DNA from: an uncultured Actinomyces sp.
Lineage (GTDB): Bacteria; Actinomycetota; Actinomycetes; Actinomycetales; Actinomycetaceae
Direction of reading: 5' to 3'
Length of the DNA: 5,266 bases
Assembly (NCBI GenBank): GCA_938030835.1
Contig: CALHID010000268.1
Location: forward strand, 1-5,266
Position numbers and translations under genes: made by a program
Notes under the pieces: model-generated
Told to the model about the DNA's origin: nothing
The model's database searches: none
Seen by the model: the letters and a program-made list of their open reading frames with translations, nothing else
Part shown: positions 1 through 5,266 of the stretch, one piece after another
Numbering within the stretch: the first letter of the stretch is position 1
How the letters are laid out: each line of letters opens with the position of its first letter

Positions 1-33
1 GTACGGGCGGCTGGCCCTGTTGCGGGTACTGGC
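1..33 (-). repeat. Exact 33-bp repeat, unit in the tail of copy 1
   Basis: Identical base for base to 1220-1252. It encodes the QYPQQGQPPV segment of the cytoplasmic tail. It starts at the very edge of the window, so the shared stretch may extend further left. Confidence 0.9.
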
Positions 34-853
34 TCGGCGCGGGGTACTGGCCGCCCATGGGCTGGACGGGGTACTGGCCCTGCGGGAACTGGCCTGCCTG
101 GGGCTGGGCCTTCTTGCGGTTGCTCACGACAACGAATGCGCCAATGCCGCCAATGACGATGACTGCCAGGACCAGCAAGAGGATCCACTTCGAACCAGAA
201 GAGGAGGAAGACGAGGTGGAATCAGGCGTTGAGGATGCTGCGCTGGTGGAGTCGGAGTCAGCTGAGGCACTGCTTGTTGAACCGCTCTTCGCTGTGGAAG
301 AAGCAGCTGCCTTACCGTCCGTACTGCCCTTTACTTTGACATCAGTCTTGACATTGGACCAAGTGACTGTGCCCGTTGATTTGTCGATCGTGCCGCCATT
401 ATCGGCAGAACTGGGAACCAAGCCACCAGAGAACTTCGCAGTCACCTTCCCAATGCTGTCAATTTTGTCGTTGGGGAACTGCTTATGCATGGCCTTCAAG
501 AAGCCATCAGACTCGGAAGTGAAGGTGAAGTTGCTTCCCGAGACCTTCAAGAACTCATCGATATCAGTTTCGTTGACCTCTGTGGTTACATCACAGACGT
601 TAACTGAGCCTTCTGTGTGGAACTTGGTGCTGAGGTCTGGGTTCTTGCTTGAAATGTAGCTGCATGTATACTCTGTCATCAAAGTCTTCGAGCTGTCCCT
701 GTAATGCTGGGTATAGCTCAAGTGAGTTGCAGAGGTGAAATCGTAGGTCTCTTCCACGCCGATCTCTGGGTCGGCGAAAGCAGGGCCTGCTGCCAACGCA
801 ATGGAGCTTGCAATGGCAAGGATGCCGATAGCTCCAATTGAGCGTCGCTTCAT
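1..853 (-). CDS. LppM-like single-pass membrane protein with PQY tail (copy 1; C-terminus cut by window edge)
   Basis: The frame is open from ATG at 853 to the window edge, giving 284 residues and no stop. The start is supported by AAAGGA (865-860) six bases upstream and by the MKRR opening shared with the next copy. Residues 1-27 are a signal peptide (basic MKRR, hydrophobic core, AFA before D28), so signal peptidase I cleavage is likely. Residues 28-180 form the extracytoplasmic domain with C64 and C87, and a late V-T-W motif at W165. Residues 182-221 are a Ser/Thr/Ala-rich linker. Residues 222-243 are a membrane helix followed by SNRKK (positive-inside), so the rest lies in the cytoplasm. 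The visible tail contains repeated QYP units. The domain pattern resembles LppM/DUF3153-type domains, which is inference from layout and motif. No LPXTG signal precedes the helix. Function is unknown. It follows a hairpin at 977-1008, so it may have its own promoter, but I could not place one with confidence. Confidence 0.88.
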   Translation of the reverse strand, partial: MKRRSIGAIGILAIASSIALAAGPAFADPEIGVEETYDFTSATHLSYTQHYRDSSKTLMTEYTCSYISSKNPDLSTKFHTEGSVNVCDVTTEVNETDIDEFLKVSGSNFTFTSESDGFLKAMHKQFPNDKIDSIGKVTAKFSGGLVPSSADNGGTIDKSTGTVTWSNVKTDVKVKGSTDGKAAASSTAKSGSTSSASADSDSTSAASSTPDSTSSSSSSGSKWILLLVLAVIVIGGIGAFVVVSNRKKAQPQAGQFPQGQYPVQPMGGQYPAPSQYPQQGQPPV

Positions 854-976
854 GAGAGTTCCTTTGTCTAGAGGGAAGCTTGCTCACAGAATAAGCAGTA
901 ATTGAGGGCTGTGACGAATTGAGTATCGTTTGAATAACGAAAGGCTTTAAAGAAGCTGAATTGAGTGCAAAAGTGT

Positions 977-1008
977 GGTGGGTAGCGCGTATATTACGCG
1001 CACCCACC
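977..1008 (-). terminator. Hairpin downstream of copy 2, possible intrinsic terminator
   Basis: GGTGGGT (977-983), a bulged A (984) and GCGCGTA (985-991) pair with TACGCGC (995-1001) and ACCCACC (1002-1008), leaving a 3-base loop. On the minus strand it lies about 20 bases past the stop of the 1931-1029 gene. Four bases after the stem comes a short run of four T. The stem is strong but the T-tract is short and offset, so termination may be partial. It could separate expression of copy 1 from copy 2, or act as an mRNA-stabilising stem. Confidence 0.6.
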
Positions 1009-1028
1009 GTATGTATCACAAGTATTGC

Positions 1029-1931
1029 TCAGGCTTGGGGGTACTGACCTGGCTGCTCTCCTTGCTCAGGAACTTGGCCCTGCTCAGGTTGCTGCGGAGC
1101 CTGCGGGTATTGATCCTGCGAGGGGGAAACACCTGACTGGGGCTGTTCGGTCGGCGCTGGGTACTGAGTGGGCTGAGGCTGTCCAGTCGCAGCTGGGTAC
1201 TGCTCGGGGTATTGTCCGGGTACGGGCGGCTGGCCCTGTTGCGGGTACTGGCCTCCGAGAGGCGATGGTGGGAATTGGTCGGTTTGTGGCTGGGGTTTCT
1301 TCTTGCGGTTGCTCATGACAACGAAGGCGCCAATACCGCCAATAACAACAACTCCAAGGATCGACAGAAGGATCCACTTTGTTGAGGATGACGAAGATGA
1401 ATAGATCTTGCCTTCGGCATGTACATCCGTTGACGTATTGATCCAGGTGACCGAATCGCCGGTTGGGGCAACCTGCGTGTCGCCACCGTCTGGAACAACT
1501 GCAGACTCGATCCTGTATCCCTTGGGGAAGGTTGCAATCACCTTCATGTTTTCAATGCCCATGCGGGAACCGAGACCGGTTAAAACAGAGCGACTCTGTG
1601 ATTCGAAAGTGAAAGTATCGTCGCTGACCTTCAGGATTTTTGCGATATCGTCCGAACCGCCGTCTTTGAAAATGGCGCAGGTAGTGCTGGAATTCACCTG
1701 CTTAAAGACTGTGTTTGCGCCAGCGGATTGTGCCTTCTCACACGCTTCCTTAGTGACCACGGTGCCCGAAGAATCGCTCAACCTCAAGGTGTAGGTCATC
1801 TTTGTTGCGGAAGAGAAGTTGTACTCCTCTTCAAGACTGATGGTGGAATCAGCGCTGGCGGTACCTGCAGACAGGGCCAAGGCCCCGGTGAGTGCGATGG
1901 CTCCAAGAGATCCAATAATACGGCGCTTCAT
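1029..1931 (-). CDS. LppM-like single-pass membrane protein with long PQY cytoplasmic tail (copy 2)
   Basis: Complete, 300 residues, ending in TGA. An in-frame ATG lies farther upstream at 2075, inside the previous gene. The start at 1931 is preferred because AGAGGGGG (1945-1938) sits six bases before it and because MKRR plus a hydrophobic core then forms a proper signal peptide ending ASA before D28. The ectodomain (28-176) carries C64 and C85, a motif TFPKGY near 134-139 and V-T-W at W163. This order resembles the LppM/DUF3153 type of domain (inference, not a search result). A short run of Ser (178-183) leads to a membrane helix at about 185-206, then SNRKKK. The 90-residue tail is almost entirely Pro, Gln, Gly, Tyr, Glu and Ser, with QYP recurring at about 228, 240, 244, 256, 274 and 296. 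By the positive-inside rule the tail is cytoplasmic. It lies 113 bases after copy 3 with no clear terminator between, so the two are probably cotranscribed. Role unknown. Confidence 0.92.
   Translation of the reverse strand: MKRRIIGSLGAIALTGALALSAGTASADSTISLEEEYNFSSATKMTYTLRLSDSSGTVVTKEACEKAQSAGANTVFKQVNSSTTCAIFKDGGSDDIAKILKVSDDTFTFESQSRSVLTGLGSRMGIENMKVIATFPKGYRIESAVVPDGGDTQVAPTGDSVTWINTSTDVHAEGKIYSSSSSSTKWILLSILGVVVIGGIGAFVVMSNRKKKPQPQTDQFPPSPLGGQYPQQGQPPVPGQYPEQYPAATGQPQPTQYPAPTEQPQSGVSPSQDQYPQAPQQPEQGQVPEQGEQPGQYPQA
1220..1252 (-). repeat. Exact 33-bp repeat, unit in the tail of copy 2
   Basis: The partner of 1-33, encoding the same tail segment in the same frame with identical synonymous codons. 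The repeat ends at 1252, where the two copies diverge. The surrounding tail DNA (about 1032-1310) is also internally repetitive, with the GGGTACTG octamer (CAGTACCC on the coding strand, reading Gln-Tyr-Pro) recurring. Confidence 0.9.
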
Positions 1932-1937
1932 GAATCG

Positions 1938-1945
1938 CCCCCTCT
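1938..1945 (-). promoter_or_regulatory. Ribosome binding site deciding the start of copy 2
   Basis: On the minus strand this reads AGAGGGGG, six bases before the ATG at 1931. It selects that start over the longer in-frame reading from 2075, whose extra 48 residues would overlap the upstream gene and bury the signal peptide. Confidence 0.75.
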
Positions 1946-2044
1946 GTATGTGATGGTTAAAGCGAAGACAGAATACAGAACCAGCGTCAGGTGATCCAGT
2001 TTTGTATCGAAGTGAGAGTTCTTGAAGTGGGTAAAAGGCCCTAG

Positions 2045-2761
2045 CTAGCGCTGTTGATGCTGGGCAGGGCGACAATCCTTCCCCTTACGCAGCCTTACGG
2101 TCCAACCGGTGATGGCCGCAAGGAAGCAGACAAAAATAGAGATGTACTTCGCTGGTACCCCTTGACGTTCGTCTTGGGAAGAAGACTGATCATCATTGGG
2201 CGACGCAGAAGGAGCTGCTTGTTGGGGAGCGTCGACCTCTCCAGTCGCGCTGACTATGGAAGGTGCATTAATCCAATGCACTGCACGCTTGGCTGGGTCA
2301 ACTTCTCCTGAACTATCGGCGGATGTTGGTACGTATCCCTCGGGGAATTGGACGTTGATGTTGACTGTTGGGCTGTTGTCGCTTGCATTAGCTCCCTCGG
2401 TGATGCCCGCCAAGATTATTGATGTTTGGGAGGCGAAAGAAAAACCTCCTTCGTTGACGGTCAGGAACTGCGAAAGTGATGATCCCTCATAATTTGCTGA
2501 AATCCTGCATGTTTTCGCTGACCCATTGGATTCAAAAACGGGTGTCTCTCCACCGAGTTGGAGCTTACTGCACATATCTTCCGTGAGCGTCGTTCCTGAC
2601 GCGTCAGTGATAGATGCTGCGTAGCTCATGTGCGAAGGTGTGGTGAAGTCGTAGCTTTCGTCGATGCTGAGGGTAGGGGCTGCATAACTCGCGCTGCCAA
2701 TGCAAAGCGCCGAAAGAGACAGGCTGCATACCCATAACATCTTTGCGAGGTTTCGCCTCAT
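2045..2761 (-). CDS. LppM-like single-pass membrane protein, tail-less paralog (copy 3)
   Basis: Complete, 238 residues, ending in TAG. A second ATG lies 15 bases upstream (2776) but has no ribosome binding sequence. Starting at 2761 puts C64, C85 and W163 at exactly the same residue numbers as in copy 2, and a GGAA element lies just upstream. Residues 1-27 are a signal peptide (MRR, hydrophobic core, SYA). The ectodomain contains the paired cysteines, a VQFPEGY motif (137-142) equivalent to ATFPKGY of copy 2, and V-H-W-I-N at W163. A Ser/Gln/Pro/Asp linker (178-203) leads to a membrane helix at about 205-223. It ends with RLRKGKDC and only a few more residues, so the Pro/Gln/Tyr tail of the other copies is missing. 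A cysteine at residue 20 is in the signal peptide but lacks a lipobox. It is first in the minus-strand series and divergent from lysP. Function unknown; membership of the family is clear from the shared register. Confidence 0.9.
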   Translation of the reverse strand: MRRNLAKMLWVCSLSLSALCIGSASYAAPTLSIDESYDFTTPSHMSYAASITDASGTTLTEDMCSKLQLGGETPVFESNGSAKTCRISANYEGSSLSQFLTVNEGGFSFASQTSIILAGITEGANASDNSPTVNINVQFPEGYVPTSADSSGEVDPAKRAVHWINAPSIVSATGEVDAPQQAAPSASPNDDQSSSQDERQGVPAKYISIFVCFLAAITGWTVRLRKGKDCRPAQHQQR

Positions 2762-2990
2762 AAGTATTCCAATCATGCAGTTGAGGGATCGATCTACTTT
2801 TTCTCAAGGATACTGTCGCCCTTGGAGTTTCCGGTTGAATATGTTGGCGAAGTAACACGGATATAAATTCCCTCACACTTGTGTCCGAAAGGTAAACAAA
2901 TTGGAAAAAGTAGGTCATTAGATGGCACACTGATGAAACCAGAGTCGGCGGCGTCCGGCCGCGGACCGATAAACCAAAGGAGAGTGCGGC
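2762..2990. promoter_or_regulatory. Divergent intergenic region between the membrane-protein cluster and lysP
   Basis: This region must carry the promoters for both directions. The best plus-strand -10-like match is TATAAA at 2862-2867, but no convincing -35 lies at normal distance, so I do not assign a promoter. CTCAAGG (2803-2809) and CCTTGGAG (2820-2827) form a 7-bp stem with one bulge, in the leader of the minus-strand gene. ACAC-TT-GTGT near 2875-2884 is a short dyad. GTCCG (2953-2957) and CGGAC (2962-2966) form a small hairpin just before the lysP ribosome binding site. No lysine riboswitch core is recognisable. Confidence 0.45.
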
Positions 2991-3096
2991 ATGGAAACGC
3001 CGAACCCCAGTGCAATGGAAGTGAACCTTGAGACTGACCAGCAGGTCCAGTCCAAGGACAAGCCCCAGCGCACTGAACTCAAGCGTGGTTTATCGG
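2966..3096 (+). repeat. 11-bp inverted repeat bracketing the lysP start
   Basis: CCGATAAACCA (2966-2976) and TGGTTTATCGG (3086-3096) are exact reverse complements, 109 bases apart. The left arm abuts the AAGGAG ribosome binding sequence (2977-2982). The right arm covers lysP codons 32-36, including a TTA leucine codon. In the mRNA the arms could pair and enclose the start region; at DNA level they could be two operator half-sites. The complementarity is seen directly, any role is inference. Confidence 0.5.
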
Positions 3097-4511
3097 CACG
3101 CCACATGCAAATGATTGCGATCGGTGGCGCGATCGGTACCGGCCTCTTCGTCGCTTCGGGCGCAACAATCTCAACGGCTGGCCCCGGTGGAGCTCTCGCG
3201 GCCTACGCCGTTATTGGCCTCATGGTCCTTCTGCTCATGCAATCTCTTGGCGAGATGAGCGCACACATGCCCGTCGCGGGATCTTTCCAGACCTACGCCA
3301 CGCGTTTCGTCAGCCCTTCATTCGGTTTTGCAATGGGCTGGAACTACTGGTTCAACTGGGCGATTACTGTCGCCGCTGAACTTGTGGCATCGGGATTGGT
3401 GATGTCTTACTGGCTGCCGGATGTTCCCTCGTGGGTTTGGGCAATTTCCTTCCTTGTCTTACTGACTGTTCTTAATGCCTTGAGTGCCCGTGTCTATGGT
3501 GAGGCAGAATTTTGGTTCGCCCTGATCAAGGTCATCACCGTAGTCATCTTCCTGATTTCTGGCACCCTGATGATTTTCGGAATCTTCAATGACTCTCCGG
3601 GAGTGCAGAACTGGACGACCGGTGACGCTCCCTTCCACGGCGGATTCTTGGCCATCATCTCGGTCTTCATGATCGCAGGCTTCTCCTTCCAAGGAACCGA
3701 GCTTGTGGGTGTTGCCGCAGGTGAATCATCGAATCCTCGTCGCGATGTGCCCCGTGCAATCAAGACCGTGTTCTGGCGCATCATGTTCTTCTACATTGGC
3801 GCAATCGCCATCATCGGTACCTTGATTCCTTACACCGATCCAAACCTGCTGCGTGATTCCGCCTCGGATATTGCATACTCGCCCTTCACCTTGGTTTTTG
3901 AGCGTATGGGCGTTGCCGCTGCGGCAGCCGTCATGAACGCCGTTATTCTGACCGCGATTCTCTCCGCAGGAAACTCTGGACTTTACGCATCGACTCGTAT
4001 GCTGCACTCGATGGCACTGAGTGGCCAGGCTCCTCGCTTCTTTGGAAAGGTTACCAGCCACGGCGTACCGATCTATGCAATGCTCGCGACCTCAGCTGTT
4101 GGCGCACTGGGATTCGTCGCAGCACTGGTGAGCGAAGATACCGCCTACACGTGGTTGCTCAACGTTTCAGGCCTCTCCGGATTCATCGTTTGGCTGGGTA
4201 TTGCGGCATGCCACTGGCGTTTCCGCCGGGCATACGTCAAGCAAGGACACTCCCTTGACGAGCTTCCCTACAAGGCGCCCTTCTTCCCCTTCGGTCCGAT
4301 CTTGGCCTTCACCATGTGCCTGATCGTTCTACTGGGCCAGAATTACGAGGCCGTCTTCCGCGGTCAGCTCCTGCAAGTTGCCTCCTCGTACATCGGCCTT
4401 CCGATCTTCTTGCTCATCTGGTTGGGCTACCACCTGGTGAAGAAGGATCGTACCGTCAGCTTGGACGAAATGGACGTTGAGGGTGTGACCATCACGCCTG
4501 AAGAGGCGTGA
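2991..4511 (+). CDS. lysP: Lysine-specific permease, amino acid-polyamine-organocation (APC) superfamily
   Basis: Imports L-lysine with protons across the cytoplasmic membrane. At 506 residues it is slightly longer than E. coli LysP (489), mostly in a hydrophilic N-terminal extension. The start is supported by AAGGAG (2977-2982) eight bases upstream. The likeness to E. coli LysP as I recall it is strong throughout: the GGAIGTGLFVASG unwound first helix (45-57), GWNYWFNWA (116-124), GFSFQGTELVG (230-240), the PYTDP loop (about 280-284), VMNAVILTAILSAGNSG and the late GQNYEA motif. Residues reported important for lysine handling in E. coli (Y102, W106, K163, E222, E230) correspond to Y119, W123, K180, E237 and E245, all retained. 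The alignment offset changes from 17 to 15 where E. coli has two extra residues, which fits. Twelve membrane helices are expected. Other basic amino acid or GABA-type permeases are less likely because of the whole-length match. It is monocistronic, with a strong terminator 20 bases after its stop. Confidence 0.93.
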   Translation: METPNPSAMEVNLETDQQVQSKDKPQRTELKRGLSARHMQMIAIGGAIGTGLFVASGATISTAGPGGALAAYAVIGLMVLLLMQSLGEMSAHMPVAGSFQTYATRFVSPSFGFAMGWNYWFNWAITVAAELVASGLVMSYWLPDVPSWVWAISFLVLLTVLNALSARVYGEAEFWFALIKVITVVIFLISGTLMIFGIFNDSPGVQNWTTGDAPFHGGFLAIISVFMIAGFSFQGTELVGVAAGESSNPRRDVPRAIKTVFWRIMFFYIGAIAIIGTLIPYTDPNLLRDSASDIAYSPFTLVFERMGVAAAAAVMNAVILTAILSAGNSGLYASTRMLHSMALSGQAPRFFGKVTSHGVPIYAMLATSAVGALGFVAALVSEDTAYTWLLNVSGLSGFIVWLGIAACHWRFRRAYVKQGHSLDELPYKAPFFPFGPILAFTMCLIVLLGQNYEAVFRGQLLQVASSYIGLPIFLLIWLGYHLVKKDRTVSLDEMDVEGVTITPEEA

Positions 4512-4530
4512 GCAACTAGCTGTTAGACGC

Positions 4531-4565
4531 AATTCGGGGGAGGCAGAAACTGCCTCCCCCGAATT
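4531..4565. terminator. Strong hairpin terminator between converging lysP and msrA
   Basis: A perfect 16-bp stem (4531-4546 pairing with 4550-4565) with an AAA loop, containing a run of G and C. It is followed on the plus strand by the T-rich ATTTGTT. It lies 20 bases after the lysP stop. Read from the other strand it is about 113 bases past the msrA stop but has no T-tract there, so it probably serves lysP mainly and may block read-through from msrA. Nothing else recognisable lies between 4566 and 4677. Confidence 0.9.
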
Positions 4566-4677
4566 ATTTGTTCGAGCATTGGGGCTGCTCTCAATAGAGG
4601 AATGAAAGTGCGTCATGAGACCGCGCAGCTCTCTCTCATTCACAAAACTTCCGCAACGCGCTGCAGTGTATGAATGT

Positions 4678-5265
4678 CTACCTCGGCGGCTCGACATTCA
4701 CTTGCGCGGGCATGTTGAGAATTCCCACGGGGCAGCTCACGCCATTTGGCCCGTGATTGCAATAACCATCGGGGTTCTTTTCCAGGTATGCCTGGTGGTA
4801 GTCCTCGGCCAGGTAGAAAGGGCCACCTGACTGGGCAAAGCAGGCCCCGGCCTCGCCAATCGTCGTATAACAGCGGGCCCCCGGCACCACGCGTTCCAAC
4901 TCAGCCACCCACGCAGCGCGTAGAAGCGATGCCACCTCAGCCTGCCTCGGCGTCGTCACCCAAATCGCACTGCGGTACTGAGTACCCACGTCGTTCCCAT
5001 GACGGTTGGGGCGGGTGGAATCGTGGTTTTCAAAGAAGGTTTTGATTAGGCTCGCTCCGCCTTCGCAGGTTACGGAAGGGTCGTAGACAACAGCAACGGT
5101 CTCGGCATGGCCAGTGCGTCCCGTACAGACCTCTCTATAGGTGGGGTTTGCATTTCCGCCACCCATGTAGCCGACGGCCGTTGCCCACACGCCTTTTTGG
5201 TGCCAGAAGATACGTTCAACGCCCCAGAAGCAACCCGCGGCAAGGTAGATGATCTCCTGGCCGGC
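4678..5265 (-). CDS. msrA: Peptide-methionine (S)-S-oxide reductase MsrA (N-terminus outside window)
   Basis: Reduces the S-epimer of methionine sulfoxide, free or in proteins, back to methionine, with electrons normally from thioredoxin; a cytoplasmic repair enzyme for oxidative damage. The visible 195 residues begin just before the catalytic motif GCFWG (Cys at visible residue 12). They then show the family's VGYMGG, NPTYREVCTGRTGHAE, YDP, FFENHD, GNDVGTQYRS and FYLAEDYHQAYLEKNP motifs in the right order. Two C-terminal cysteines (visible 169 and 178, in GYCNHGPNGVSCP) match the resolving pair of the three-cysteine E. coli type. The active domain appears intact; only the start codon and probably some N-terminal residues are missing. 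A GTG within the frame near 5190 is not a credible start, because it would delete the catalytic cysteine. It ends in TAG, facing lysP tail to tail. No MsrB domain is fused to the visible part. Confidence 0.95.
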   Translation of the reverse strand, partial: AGQEIIYLAAGCFWGVERIFWHQKGVWATAVGYMGGGNANPTYREVCTGRTGHAETVAVVYDPSVTCEGGASLIKTFFENHDSTRPNRHGNDVGTQYRSAIWVTTPRQAEVASLLRAAWVAELERVVPGARCYTTIGEAGACFAQSGGPFYLAEDYHQAYLEKNPDGYCNHGPNGVSCPVGILNMPAQVNVEPPR

Positions 5266-5266
5266 C

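Noticed and set aside
100..190. LPXTG sortase signal at the C-terminal helix of copy 1
   Set aside because: There is no LPXTG-like motif before the helix, and a long tail follows it, unlike a sorting signal that ends shortly after the helix.
57..659. 200-residue plus-strand open frame
   Set aside because: It lies wholly antisense to copy 1, whose signal peptide, membrane helix and paralogy are convincing. The plus-strand product has no recognisable domain and no ribosome binding sequence.
1932..2075. N-terminal extension of copy 2 from an upstream ATG at 2075
   Set aside because: It would overlap the end of copy 3 and place 48 unrelated residues before a good signal peptide. The start at 1931 has a strong ribosome binding sequence.
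2700..2705. Possible lipobox cysteine (residue 20) in copy 3
   Set aside because: The residue before the cysteine is Leu, where Gly, Ala or Ser is needed, and a normal A-X-A type cleavage site follows.
2762..2776. Alternative ATG of copy 3 at 2776
   Set aside because: No ribosome binding sequence precedes it, and it would shift the conserved cysteines and Trp out of the shared residue register by five.
2777..2990. Lysine riboswitch upstream of lysP
   Set aside because: The leader is short and I found none of the conserved core segments of the lysine (L-box) element.
3459..4061. Several minus-strand open frames inside lysP
   Set aside because: They are antisense shadows of a well-recognised gene, with no domain content of their own.
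4615..5045. Plus-strand open frames opposite msrA
   Set aside because: They lie antisense to, or run into, a clear msrA; they have no recognisable motif and a composition that reflects the opposite strand.

Overview
The window looks like a piece of an actinobacterial chromosome of moderate GC content, perhaps Rothia-like or Actinomycetaceae-like. The reasons are the secreted single-pass membrane proteins with long cytoplasmic Pro/Gln/Tyr tails and the G/C-ending but not extreme codon use. The genus cannot be fixed from this sequence alone.

Layout: positions 1-2761 hold three consecutive minus-strand genes that are clearly paralogs. In transcription order they are 2761-2045, 1931-1029 and 853-1, the last running off the left edge. 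Each encodes a signal peptide, an extracytoplasmic domain with two conserved cysteines and a late conserved Trp in a V-(T/H)-W motif, and a C-terminal membrane helix followed by basic residues. Two of the three continue into a cytoplasmic tail built of QYP and PQQGQ-type units. The ectodomain pattern resembles the LppM/DUF3153-type domain of actinobacterial (lipo)proteins, but no lipobox is present. Function is unknown.

A 229-bp divergent intergenic region (2762-2990) separates this cluster from a plus-strand gene at 2991-4511. That gene is a full-length lysine permease of the LysP type, strongly similar to the E. coli protein along its whole length. It ends in a strong hairpin terminator (4531-4565). 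Converging on it from the right is msrA (minus strand, 5265-4678, start outside the window), peptide-methionine (S)-S-oxide reductase, which repairs oxidised methionine.

Nothing in the sequence ties the three blocks into one pathway. The two right-hand genes are ordinary housekeeping functions. The part worth a second look is the tandem family on the left: its membrane helix and tail are nearly identical in DNA between two copies while the ectodomains have diverged, and one copy has lost the tail. A second point of interest is an 11-bp inverted repeat that brackets the lysP ribosome binding site and start.
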